Origin: Pachypanchax playfairii | Taxonomy: Eukaryota > Chordata > Actinopteri > Cyprinodontiformes > Aplocheilidae | Length of the DNA: 64,000 nt | Direction: 5' to 3' | Assembly: GCA_006937955.1 (NCBI GenBank) | Contig: SSNP01000042.1 | Span: 994,082 to 1,058,081, forward strand | Part shown: one piece after another, positions 11,601 through 23,367 of the stretch | How positions within the stretch are numbered: position 1 is the stretch's first letter | Layout of the letters: each line of letters opens with the position of its first letter | Program-made: the position numbers and the translations under genes | Notes under the pieces: model-generated | Database searches by the model: none | What the model was told of the DNA's origin: nothing | Seen by the model: only the letters and a program-made list of their open reading frames with translations

Positions 11601-14128
11601 GCATCACTTTGTCGTAGTACTTAGCTAGGTAAAAGTTCCCATCCTCCCACTCTGGCAGCAGGTTGGTCACATCCTAAAGGAAACATCAAAAATAACTTCA
11701 GTTTTTAAAGGTAAGTGATAATTGGGTCATTATTTTACAGGCAGTTTGCTTCTATCCGTACTGTCGATGTACAGCGTGGTGTGAGATAAAGGCTGATACC
11801 TTGTACGCCTTCATGATGGCGTTGGACTCGAAGTTGGCCGTCTCCTCCATGAAGCGACCGACCAGCAGCATGGCCTTGCCTTTAGTCTGCAAACGGCGAG
11901 GATCTGTCATGGTCTGATCATCTGTAAAACACTGGGCCACGCCCTTCTGCAGGACGATCAGTGCTTGATGGACATCACCCTGATCACAGACCAACACAAA
12001 ACCTCTATAAGTGTTGCTTTCTGGTTTAATGATGTATAACAATGATTTAACACAGGAAATAAAACAAGCTTTAATGGGATGATGTTTTAAAAAGGGTCTG
12101 ATCTCTGTACCTTAGACCAGAGCCACTTGGCCTTCTCTGTCACCAGCTCAGCCAGGTTTGTATGATCAGCGTTTAGCAGAGCGTTGAACGCCGTCTGGTG
12201 GTGTCCTGCTTTCCTGGCCACTCGAGCACTTTGCAGCCAGCACTCTCCGACGAGTTCCTCACGCACGGACCTGCAGAGAAGAAACAAGAAGGTCACTTAA
12301 TTTCTTCCTCCTGAGTTGCAACCAATGTTTTTCGGGGTTAAACTGTGTGTGTGTGCCTGCAGATCTTACTGTGTTCCGAGGCTGAGCAGGGCGCGACGCA
12401 GAGCCAGGATCGGCTCCTTGGCCCTGAAGGAATTCTGGGTCATCTCCAGCCGGTCTGACCAGTGAGGCGGCAGCTTACTGAGACGTGAGTCTGAGCCGTT
12501 TCCCTGCAGCTCAGTGAAAGTGTGTTCCAGCTCACTGAGCATGTGGAGCCTGAACAAAATAACAAGTTAATGATGCTGAAAGATAAAAAAAAAAAGAATT
12601 TTAAAAACACAAATTGTTGATGAAGCAAGCGCAGAAACAAACCTGATGATATACTCGTATCCTCTCTGATAGGTTCCACACTCGTAGCTGGCAGCAGACA
12701 GAGGAACGACCTCCTCCTTCCTCACCAGCTTCAACTTCTCATAGAAACACTCGGCGTCCTGCTTCTTGGCCGACAGCAGCAGCTGACCGAGCCGCACGCC
12801 CCACGTACTCGACTGTTCGTCTGCAAGTCGGTGAACAGACTCAGTTAGAAACAGTTCAAAATGTAACAAAATTCAAAGATGCTGCAGTTTTTTTTTTAAT
12901 AACCTGAACTCAAATAATCTTCCAGTAGATCCCATTTTCCAAGCTTCCAGGCCGCCTCCACTCTGTACGTGTTCAGCTCCGACTTCCACTGTTGCCTTAA
13001 CGTGTTAAATAAAATGTTTGAACTTTGATCATGAGGAACTGCTGATGAAAAACTCATATGTTGAAAACAATTAGGTGTCTTACTTATTGGCTATTACTCC
13101 ATTAACCTGAGCAATGACTGTGGAAAGCTGTCCAAGGCCCAGCATAGAGGTCATCACTCCATGATAGTGACCAATCTGAAATCAGATCAGACTTTAGATG
13201 TTTAGGTCATGATTAATCTAGTTTTTATATATGGGGGTGTATGTGAGTGTGAACCTGGTCTGACTCCAGCTGAATGGCCCGGTCGTAGCAAGCAGTCGCA
13301 TCCCGGAGCAGACCGATGCTCTCATGCTCCAGTATCTGTTCCCGTAGCGACGGCTCCTCCCTCCTCAGAGCGTTGACCCCTCTCACTCCGTCGGGTTCGT
13401 GCATCGCAGCATAAAGCGTCTACAGCAGCCAATACATCAAAGTGAATTAAAGTACGGTGTCTGTTGTGGACAAATCGAAGCCCTGAGTCGACCTGACCTG
13501 CAGGAAGGTGAGGTGGTCTTGGATGTTCTCTTTGTTTTCTATGATGTGAGCTTCAAAGTGCATGAGGGCACGAGTGTATGCTTTGGATCTCAGAGAGGCC
13601 TTGGCCAGGACGTCCTGTGGAATGCCCTTCAGGAAGCCCCCGACACGCTGATAATCCCCATTTTCTATAATAACACAGATCAGGTTTTCCCTCTGACATG
13701 TTCACATCATGGAGGTCGGTTTATACACAGCAACGTCTCTTACCGCTGACTTTAGATTTGGAGTAAAGGACATGGCGGCTCCACTGGGTGAGGTGCGACA
13801 GCATGCTAAACACAGTCTGAGTGCTGAGCTGTGATAGGCTGGAGGTTGTCTCCCGGGCACCGCCCCCTCCACGCCCATCACCTTCTGTCAGCACAGCCAG
13901 TATCTCCTCTGTTACCTTTAAATCAAAACATCCAAACATAAATATAAACAAAACTTGCTGCTGGAAGAGGAAGTGACAGACGTCTGCTGACCTCCTGCTG
14001 CTCTGCAGGTGTGCAGCCCAGCAGCATGTAAAGCAGGATGTGAGGCAGCAGGTAGATGGTGACCTTGTAGTCGTGTTTGATGATGAAGCTACAGCATCTG
14101 AACACCTTGCTGGCCAGTTCATGTCTCA
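8661..14128 (-). other. atr: atr C-terminal half: FAT, kinase and FATC exons
   Basis: Approximate exons: 13991-14128, 13742-13918, 13496-13673, 13254-13419, 13084-13177, 12902-12997, 12643-12822, 12370-12552, 12112-12272, 11800-11981, 11532-11673, 11341-11440, 11033-11262, 10829-10963, 10535-10749, 10310-10456, 9985-10156, 9768-9922, 9498-9650, 9244-9393, 8945-9050 and 8661-8834. The FAT helices include 'ATACYDRAIQLESDQ' and 'ECWLQSARVARKAGHHQTAF'. The kinase N-lobe is at 10310-10749 ('LASLQKPKKISLKGSDG', with the ATP-binding Lys region). The catalytic and activation-loop motifs are at 9498-9650, and FATC ends the protein. The Asp-Phe-Asn motif replaces the usual DFG, as is normal for ATR. 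Confidence 0.8.
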
Positions 14129-17100
14129 CCTGGAGCACACAGAATCAACACTGATGCATCAGTGTTCATCATCATCATCATCAATTTATTTATAAAGCAC
14201 ATTTAAAAACTGCAGTGACGCAGACCAAAGTGCTGTACACAAATAAAAACAACAAATACAGAGATAAAAATAAACATACTATAAAAACAAACATAAAAAC
14301 AATAAAATAAGGTCAGCAAGGGGTTAGACTGCCCCAACAGAGTTAAAAGCCTGAGAATAAAAGTAAGTCTTTAAACGGATTTTAAAAATACTAAGAGATG
14401 GGGCGAGTCTGACCGTCAGGGGGAGCTGGTTCCATAAACTAGGGGCGCAAACTGAGAACGCCCGCTCACCGCGGGCCTTATAGCGGGCTGGACGAACCTG
14501 CAGCAAGTGCTGCTCAGAGGACCTCAGGGAACGCCTCGGGACATAGGGACAGAGAAGCTGCGCCAAGTAGGGTGGCCTGAGCGCATGCAAAGATTTAAAA
14601 GCAAATGAAAGGATCTTAAATTTAATCCGATAGCGGGTTGGCAGCCAGCTCAGATTAGCCAGTACAGGGGTGATATGTTGCTTCAAAGTAGTCCCAGTTA
14701 AAAATTGTGCAGCAGCATTTTGTACTAACTGGAGACGAACTATTGCGGATGAAGGAGCACCATATAACAGAGAGTTGGCATAATCAAGGCATGATGTCAC
14801 AAACGCATGGATGACTGAGTGAAGATCTTTTCTCCTCAAAATGGGTTTTAGCTTGGTCAGCCTACGGAGGTGGAAAAAACAGGATCTAACAACCTGATTA
14901 ATCTGGACATCGAATCTGAGGTCAGAGTCAAAGATGACCCCCAGATTTTTGATGTTCGGTTTCAGTAGAGCCGACAAGCAGGAGGGCAGACTCGGGACTA
15001 CAGCAGCAGGAGAACAAGGGGAAAACAGTATTGCTTCCAATTTAGACTCGTTTAAGTGGAGAAAATTTGCTGAGAGCCAAGTCTTAATCTCATCCATACA
15101 ATCAGAAAGGGGTTGCACTGGATCAGTTGATTTTAGGGCCACATACAGTATAACTGACAGTCATTGGCATAAAGGTGGTAATTCACCTGAAATTTCAGTG
15201 TTGCTTTTAAGGAGAAGGTCTGGTGGATTGAAACGGTTAATGGCTAACCTTGCTAATGAGGTACCCGGCCCAGGTAGCTGACCAATCAGAGAACCTGCTG
15301 CCTCTGTTGCTAAGGTACACTGGTTTCTTCAGTTTGGACCAGTTCACCTCCTTTTGACTGCTCTTATATCTACAGAGAACAAAAAAATGAAATCATGATT
15401 GATTACACGTAACTCAAAATATAAACAGATGAGGGAGACAGCTGGGATTATACCTGCTGTTAAGATGAGGCTCCAGGATTTCTTGAATCTGTTCAGGGAA
15501 TCTTCTCCACAGACGGCGGCCTGCTGAGTCAGTTCTTCCTTCACGGCACTCAAATATAGAAAGCAGTTCCTACAACAAAACACACATCTAAACACGGTAA
15601 ATACGAATCCTAATAATCTGTTTAAAGCTGCTGAATTTTCAAAGCCTGCGTGTGTTCAGGTGGAACGTGTCTACCTGAATCGCATACGCAGCAGAGTCCT
15701 GGGCTCGGACGTTATCAGCATAAGCCAGAAACGTTCTGGTTAGTTCAGTCAGCAAATCGTAGGCAAAGTTTGGATCATCCACCCCGCTCTGTCAACAGGA
15801 AACAACAACAAATCACTTGATTTTTTTGTTTAAAAAAGGATAATGTAGAACTCCAAACCCAGGGATCACAACAAGTCAGTAATATTTTATTAGATTTATA
15901 ACAATATCATGTAAATAGAATCTTGGTTTAACTAACCACAAACGTGTTGCGATCGCCGTGGGTGTGAGTGTGCGACAGATCCAGACGTCCAGGATCCACG
16001 GCCCCCAGCTCTCCTAAACACTCCCCACAGAGCAGCCTGGCCTCTGGGGATGAGTCTTGGCAGCCCTTTAGCAGCACAGACACAAGGCTGGAGATGACCG
16101 GCTCCACTGCTTCACTCGCACAAACCTGCCGCAGCAGCCACTCCTGCAGCACATGCAATCACCGTAATGAAGCTTTGCACCTTCTTTTACTGAAATACTT
16201 CTGTTTTTTAAGAAAAACCTGACACTGTAGCATGTGTGAGTGTGTACCTGGTTGCTGTGCATCATGTCCCTGAGGCTAGTCAGTGCATGAATCCTCACGT
16301 CAACATTCTCGTGCTGAACGGCTCTCATCGAGAGCTGCAGCGCTGCAGCCAGATCGCTGCTGCTGGCTGTCAACTAGATGAAAATAAAACACACCATTCA
16401 AATCATTCTGATCTCTGATATGCTAAACAACAATTCTGTCACTATTCCTATTTTTTTTAACATCTAGACATTTGACACAAACCTTATAATCTTGCAGAAC
16501 CGCGTGGATGTCTTTCAGCTCAGGATGGTCGGGGAGGAAGTAAATCTCGTGAAGGTAGTCGTTGACTTCTACCCTGTTACAGATTGTCAGAAGTGAGAAA
16601 TGACAAGAGTTTTATTATCTGTAAAAAGTTTCCTGTTTGTTTTACACTTTTACAAAAGTATCTGTAAGTGGTTTGTTTTGGGCATCACCTGTTTTCCAGG
16701 ATGAGGAAGCGGATGATGGCGGCAGTTTCTTTAGGCTGCAGTGGGATTAAGGGTAGAAGTGCAACAATAACATGACTCAGCAGAGGGCCAAGGTGAGAAG
16801 GCTCCACGCTCCTCACGAAGCACTCCCACGTTCTAAACACCGGAAATAAAAAAAAACAAACAATCTGAATCCTGGAGACGTGCGTGTGTTTGAATATGTG
16901 TGTGTAAATACTGACTGGCAGCAGAGCAGAGGGAAGTCTTCTCTGTAACGAAGGCCGGTGCGGAGTGTTGTCATCATCTTCACTCGGACAGAGCTGATGT
17001 GTTTGGAACCCATCAGACGCATCAGGGCGATCACACTCGTTAAAGCCTAAAAAGGGGAGAACAAAGGCTTTTATTTTGAAATACACAAGCTGAGAAGTAT

Positions 17101-20100
17101 AGCTGTGAACTTTGGATAACTCACCATCTTTTTGCGGTCCTTCTCTCCTGCACCAGAGCTGAGCAGCTGCATGTTGAAAAAAGCCAGAATTCCCAGCAGT
17201 TTGGGCTGAAGGTAGTCAGCCTGGAAACAAAACAAACAAGCAAACATGAGATGTGACTCTAAAAAAAGTAGAAAAATACAGTCAATCAAAAGCAGGAAGC
17301 ATGAATGTAACCATGTGCTCTGGGGCGGTGATGTCACGAGGACCCTGGTACAGATCATCATTGGACGCGAAAGAGGCTAAGATTGCCAAACCATTAAAAA
17401 CCTATTAAAAAAAATGCAGACAAATGAGATCCTGCTTAGAAAACAAACCAACTAAAGCAGGTGGAGGTTTGTGCTCACCTGTTGGTAATGTTCTCCCAAA
17501 CGCAGCAGCAGCTCATTGTGAAGCCCCTGGAAATCTTGCCGCAGTAAAGAACCCAGTTCAAGTTCAGTCTCAGTCTGAGAGGGAGATTCACACACCATCA
17601 TGATACTGTACGTATGTTTTAAATTCATATCCGACAGCGATTCACTTCACCTTGCCAACAGTAACAAGATTCATCTGAAAATGAAAAACTACAAGAAGTG
17701 AGATGATGAAATACCTGTAAGTAGTGAAAGGCTCTCTCCAGCTCCTCTTTGGTGCAGGAACAGACCAGATGGCTGAAGATGTACTTAAAGTTGTTGATCA
17801 GAATCTCCCTCCTGTTTGCCTTTAACTCTATGGCAAGTGTACGGATGAGGGCGGAGCCTGTGGAGCTTGCCTTGGCGGCCAGGTAGGGCAGCAGCACCTG
17901 AAGGGTTCGCTGCGTATACAAAAAATAGAAACGTGAATTTCCCTGAAAGAACATAAAAAATATCCTCCAGCTTCAATGCACACAGACAGATGCTTGACAA
18001 CACAGCATGTTGTGTCTGAACAGGAAGTCGGAGCGTACCGTGAGGAAGCGGTGGAGGTCTGGGAAGTCAAAAGCGTGTGCGATCTGAGCCAGGATGTCCA
18101 AAGCGAGCTCTCTCTGATTGGCTGATTCACTGGTCTGATCTGGTGTGCTCCTGAGGGCCGAAGCGTGACGGGAATGTAGTGACTCCACCAGGAACTAAAC
18201 ACAGAGAGGAAGTAAATCTGAGTGAATACCACAAAAAAAACGATCAGCTTTTGTTGTAAATCAGGTAATCGGAACAGTTTGAGAAGCTTAATGCATTTAA
18301 ACGTTGATGTTACATTTCATTCCTGTTTCAAAGCAGCAAAAGACAAATATTTACCTGGCAAATGGGGTTCTTGTACTGACTGAAAAGCGTCTGCAATTTT
18401 AGACCTTTGGCATCGGCCAGCGCTCTGATCTGAGTGTACGCAGCCACGGACACAGAGGACAACTTGGACAGAAGACAGTGGAGCAGACGCAACAGAGAGA
18501 AGGACACCAAACTACCCTGAGAGGCTCTAACAGAGGAAGAGAGAGGAATGGAGGATTTGAATTAAAGCAGTTTGTTAAAGAAATCCTAAAAGTGTTTTAT
18601 TAGACATGCCTGTTATACCTGCCGATCTCACCCGTAGTGAGGATGAGAGTGTTTCGTAGGTCGTCATCTCTGTTGACTTTAGCGTTGCTGAACGCCTCCT
18701 TGAGACGTGCAACTAGAAGCTGTAGAAGCAAAAAACAAGTCTTAACATCATCCGCCTCATTTCATTTAAAAAAAAAAAAAAAAAGAAGTGTTAGATTTCT
18801 CACCTCGTTCACTGTGCTCTGCTCTGAGCTTTTTGTGGCGTCTGTCAACAGAAAACGCACCGATCGGCTGAAGCATATTCGAACCGCAGGATCTGAATCC
18901 TCTATGAGGCCAATCAGAGAGCAGAGAACGGCTCGCGAATCGCTGTCTCCTCCCGTCAGGTTCACGTGCTGGCAGAGGTGAGGGAGAGCTTCCAGAAATG
19001 CTGGTGTAAATAAAATGAGTGATGAATGTCGATGTTCTCCTAATAATCTTGGAAAATTTTAAATCTAAAAGTGATTTTAGTGTTTAAAAGCCACTTTTAA
19101 GAAGAAAGCGCTACCTTGTTTAACACTGCTAGGAGCTTGTGGTTGGAGTAAAGGAAGAAATGGTTTAACAGAAGATGCTTTGAGGGATGGAACTACTTTC
19201 CCATCATGCTGTGCTGCAAGGCTGTGGTGGAGACAGAGTAATTTGGGAGGACAGATGGACTCTGTGTGGATGTCACAAAGCTTGGAGTGCTCTGATTGGA
19301 TGCAGCTCAGCTGACCAACAATCCTGGCGAGCTCCATCTTCACCTTTGCCGATTTGTCCTCAAGCATGGACCTAAAACGACCAACTAAAATAAGATAATA
19401 ACACTAAATAAATATAGTGACAGTAGCGCCGCATTAGTTTTACTCACATCAGCATGGTGTTGATGAGGTTGTGGTGGACGTTTCCCAGGTGGTGAAGAAG
19501 AACAGGGAAGACCCTCACAGCAGCAGCTCTCAGGACTTCATGCTGACTCTGCAGCGCGTTTGAGAAGACGCACACACGCCAGGAATCACACACGCCATGC
19601 CGCAGAAAGGCCAGCAGGGAGACACAGTCCACCTGGATTTCAAGAGCTGAAAGAACAAATTTAAAAGTACTAAACCTCTAAAAACACAGAATGAGTTGTT
19701 GACTTGAAATGTGACAGGATTCCTCACAGAAACAGAAGCTGAGTCTCTGAGCCAAGGCAGGCAGCCAGGAGGGAAATCCTGAACTCTTAAAGGCCGAGAA
19801 GGACTTGTTCTCACACACCCAAGGAAGAGACACCAGAGCACACACACACTGCTGGAGTCCGTCCTCCATCTGGCTCCGCCCTACTCATTCATAAAAATAT
19901 GATTATAGACTCAATGTGTTTTGGACAAAATGATAAAACAGGATTAAGACAGCAAAGCTGCTCATGTTTGAGTCCTTACATGTCAAGTAGAGTACAGAGT
20001 CAAGGATCCTGACAGTGTCCTGGAAAGCAACCTGAAAGTAGTCCTGATCAGAAACCGGTTGAGATGCTCCTTCCAGAACTGACTGACAGCTCTTCAACAC

Positions 20101-22468
20101 CCTGCCCAGAGTCTCAGAGGACACCCAGAACAGAGGACATGGACTGGAAGAAAAGACACACAAAAGATTCAAAATGTGATCTTCACAAATAACATGGTTA
20201 AAAAAAATAACCCTGTCAGAAAGGTCAGTTTGAGTGTGTAACTGATTGGATACCTGAACAGGGAGGTGCAGCGAGCTGCCAGGTGGAGAACCAGGACTAG
20301 ACCCCGCAGAGCGGACAGCATCTGTTTGCTCTCCGGTTCTGCAGAGTCCAAACTCATGAATGTCAGCAGTTCCTCAAGACGACTGTTTAACACAGCCCAA
20401 ACTTCACTGCGAACCTGCATGTTTAACTGTCTAAAGACACACAATCACATGAATATTAAGTGTACATTTTATGGAAACAGCAACAGAACATCAAATTTCT
20501 GAAATGAGATGCAGAAAGTTTTGATTTTACTAACAGTGATGACAGTTTTGTTGTTTTGCAGGTTGGAGATTTGCAAGCTTTCTTGGCAGGAGTCTCTCCA
20601 TCTTCTGATTCCTGCATCACCATCGCCGTGTCGGCTTTAAGGGCAGCTTGAAGAAATCCTTCTGCACACTGCAAAATACAAGCACCAAGGATGCTGCAGC
20701 AAAAGTAAAAACAACACAAACATTTACAAGATAAAATAAAGATTTTACAATGAATTAAAAAAAACAATGAATGGATTTGTACTTCAGCTTGATTTTCTGT
20801 CCCAACAGTAGATGCCAGTGTCCGGCAGACATCTGTGACCTGGTGCTTCCTCAGCAATGCAGCACTTTCACAACTTGGAGTGACAGACAGCGTGAAGCTG
20901 AACAGCAAGCAGATAGATTCAGTCACTTCTGCTCCTAATTTAACACCTGCTCCTCCGAGAGCACAAACACACTCAAACATCTGGGAGAGGTAGATGGGCT
21001 CAAAGTCAGAAGGAGAAACGTAGGGCGACTGGAACAAACATCTGGTAAGGTTGAGTAGCTCTCCACCGTACGGTTCGTTCTCATTTAATATACAAGTGTC
21101 AGATTGTGTTTCCAGCAAATGAAAAAAGGCTGTGAAGAATTCGTGGCTTTGCATTTCGGGAAACTTCCTCAGTTCCGCCATTTTTCTCAGCATCACCATG
21201 GAGATCTTCCTCAGCCTAGTGTTCCCGTTAGCTAAGATGAAGCATGCGGTCTCCCAGGCAACACTCAGGTCCTGACAGGAAACGACTCCTCTCAGAGAGT
21301 CACTTATAATACCGACAGTCGTACAAGTCAAGGACTCCAAGGCAGCAGGAGATTCGAGTATAAGAGCAGTAGGGATGAGGTATGAGGAGGCACTAACGGA
21401 ACCAAAACCAAACTGCTCAAGTTTCACAGGCCATTTGTTCTGGATGCCAGAGCCCAGACCGTGTCCTGGTCCTGCCAGTGTGATTATATGAGCGTACAGG
21501 ATGTTGCTGAGCTCTTGGGCCAACAATATGAGTTCTCTAGTGAGGCAGCTGAAGATGAACGGCACCCTGGCTCTCAAAGTGTGAAGTAAAGAGCATAACA
21601 CAGCAGAAACACGCTCGTGAATGACATCACAGCCTGGAGCAGCGGCCACACGGAGCAAACGAACCATCACCCATTTACTGAAGTCTGAAACCAAAAGAGA
21701 AAAAACAAATAAACATCCTGAGCTGTAAAAATCTCCTTAAATCTTTTTAATATAAACCCACATACCAGTACAGTTTTGTACAGTTTCTGGATACATGGCA
21801 GGCTGGCAGGCCGGATTCGCAAACATCAGAGATGATGATTTGACAATATGTTGCACAAAGTCGAGCAGCATCACACATGCCGGCTCTGAACTGGACTTTT
21901 TATTCAGCCCTAAAGCAACTGAGAAAAGAGAAAATTAATTACTCTAACAACCTAAACATTATGACAGGGATCTATTGTTTAGCATTAGGTGATGAAACTA
22001 TGAAATTTGAAAGATAAGTGTATGTTTGAACAGCTGTAATTTACTTTCTGACACAGACTTTCCATGAATGGAAGAATAAACTGTGATCAATGGAAAACTT
22101 TGAATTAGTTTGTAAATCCTGAAAGAAAGGAAGCAAAGAACTCTTACATCTGTCAGCTGTTTTTCACACCTGTGTCACCTCCTTTTGGAGTTGAGACTTA
22201 CCGACATCCATGTCAGTCAGTATCCTGTCGATAAACTGGCAAAGGATCCGTCGAGGTTTCTGCACTGCTGTGTCGTACTCAGCCGTACTGGCGCTACAAA
22301 TACCAACATGGTGTCAATGCTACTTTAACAACCTTAAACATTACTTTACTAAATATAAAAAAAAAATTCCCCCTCAATCACTAACAAGCTGTTAGCCGAT
22401 TAGCTTGATACTCACCTCGCGAGCTCCTGAAGAGCAGGAATCATCGCAGACATTTCAAGTCCCTCCAT
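8661..22468 (-). CDS. atr: ATR serine/threonine kinase (PIKK family)
   Basis: ATR is the nuclear PI3K-like kinase that, with ATRIP, senses RPA-coated single-stranded DNA and phosphorylates CHK1. Translation of about 48 exons follows vertebrate ATR from start to end. Exon 1 (22416-22468) begins with an ATG followed by 'SAMIPALQELA', and exon 2 carries 'VQKPRRILCQFIDRILTDMD'. HEAT-type segments fill the middle, such as 'RREILINNFKYIFSHLVCSC' and 'YLQPKLLGILAFFNMQLLSS'. The FAT region and the kinase catalytic exon with 'GLGDRHGENILFD' and 'HVDFN' follow. The FATC end 'HYLIQEATDDKLLCQMYLGW' leads to the stop at 8661-8663. Kinase and FATC regions are close to human ATR; the N-terminal HEAT exons are more diverged. 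No frameshift or lost catalytic residue was seen. A LINE insertion lies in the intron at 14139-15249. Upstream pls1 is on the same strand, as in other vertebrates. Individual exon limits are approximate. Confidence 0.96.
14139..15249 (-). mobile_element. 5'-truncated L2/Maui-like LINE in an atr intron
   Basis: An uninterrupted 272-codon minus-strand frame at 14324-15142 encodes the C-terminal end of a non-LTR retrotransposon ORF2. Visible motifs include 'IKTWLSANFLHLNESKLEAI', 'VKNLGVIFDSDLRF'-type sequence (here 'IKNLGVIFDSDLRFDVQ'), 'VIHAFVTSCLDYANSLLYG', 'LSWLPTRYRIKFKILSFAFK' and 'APSLWNQLPLTVRL'. A short untranslated part (about 14160-14323) follows, with the typical 'atttataaagcacatttaaa' and a terminal (ATC)n run at 14168-14182, matching the microsatellite tails of L2-type elements. 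The reverse transcriptase core is missing, so the copy is dead on arrival. The element fills almost the whole intron between the atr exons at 15250-15370 and 13991-14128. The intact frame suggests a fairly young insertion. Confidence 0.85.
15250..22468 (-). other. atr: atr N-terminal half: HEAT-repeat exons 1-26
   Basis: Approximate coding exons, 5' to 3' on the minus strand: 22416-22468, 22202-22295, 21766-21920, 20783-21684, 20533-20690, 20254-20429, 19980-20146, 19727-19880, 19446-19647, 19114-19373, 18803-19000, 18619-18720, 18356-18527, 18038-18195, 17716-17910, 17480-17577, 17312-17401, 17124-17222, 16913-17046, 16690-16838, 16483-16575, 16248-16373, 15937-16145, 15675-15788, 15454-15569 and 15250-15370. 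The 902-nt exon at 20783-21684 is the largest. In ATR this half forms the alpha-solenoid that docks ATRIP. Limits were read from protein homology plus GT/AG sites and may be off by a few bases. Confidence 0.75.
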
Positions 22469-23367
22469 TTTGAAGCCTTCTTATTGTTTTGTTGTTCAAA
22501 ACGTCTTCAGCATACTATTATCAAACTATGTATAAGTAATTTTAACTAGAATTCACGCCCAGGTAGTGACTGCATTGTATTTCGAAAAGTTTCGCTCCAA
22601 AATGACGTGTTTTGTTTTCATACGGCAAACACCGAGGTTCAAAATACTCGACAAAAACTCAAAAGCTCTCAATATCGATGTAATAACTGATGGAAACATA
22701 GATATTATAAATCTATATTATAATATAGAACTAAACTAAAAAGAAGAGACAATTAATGTGGCTTTTTATTTTATTGTCTTTGAGCGGCAAAAGTAAAAAA
22801 TGTATATTTTGAAAGTGAATCAGGTGTTTATCATTTGTTAACTTACAAAAGAGATGCAAAATCAAAATATTGTGTCAAAACTTTATCCGAAGGTTTTGCT
22901 TATAATTCAGCTCATAAAAAATACAGACATTTAAACACAATGCACTCATAGCAATTTTCTATATTTATTCATCTTTATACAATTAAATGGCAATTTTTAA
23001 AGCACAACATTCACAGACTTTGAGAAGGTGTGTAGAATTTTGTTTTCTCTCTTTTGGGTTTCATGACATAGCAGAGGACACTAGCACAATAATGGCATTT
23101 TAAGTATAAAGCTAATAAAAAATTAAAAATGTTACAAATCATAGATAAACAAATGCAGTGGCTTCACAAACAAAAACAAGCATCGTGTTTTCAGTAAGGT
23201 TTACTGTTTTAAAATATATTAATATTGATAATAAAACTGTCAAAAACCCAAATATATAAACGTCAGATTATTTTTATGTAGGGATTGTAGCAATGCTACA
23301 AATAAAAAACTGAATTACAATAATAAAGATTTTTTTTTTTATAGAAGATTCTGTTGGTGCTTTTTTC
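22469..23367. other. Spacer: atr promoter/5' UTR and pls1 3' UTR
   Basis: The 899 bases between the atr start and the pls1 stop, both on the minus strand, contain no coding exon. The first 150 bases or so upstream of the atr ATG should hold its promoter; a TGACGT motif occurs near 22603. The remainder is AT-rich and fits a pls1 3' UTR, with a poly(A) signal candidate at 22964-22969. Confidence 0.5.
22964..22969 (-). promoter_or_regulatory. Candidate pls1 polyadenylation signal (AATAAA)
   Basis: The plus strand reads TTTATT, about 400 bases past the pls1 stop. Other minus-strand hexamers exist nearby (around 22766), so this is one of several options. Confidence 0.35.

Noticed and set aside
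14934..15281. 115-codon plus-strand frame
   Set aside because: Antisense shadow of the LINE ORF2 tail and the adjacent atr exon.
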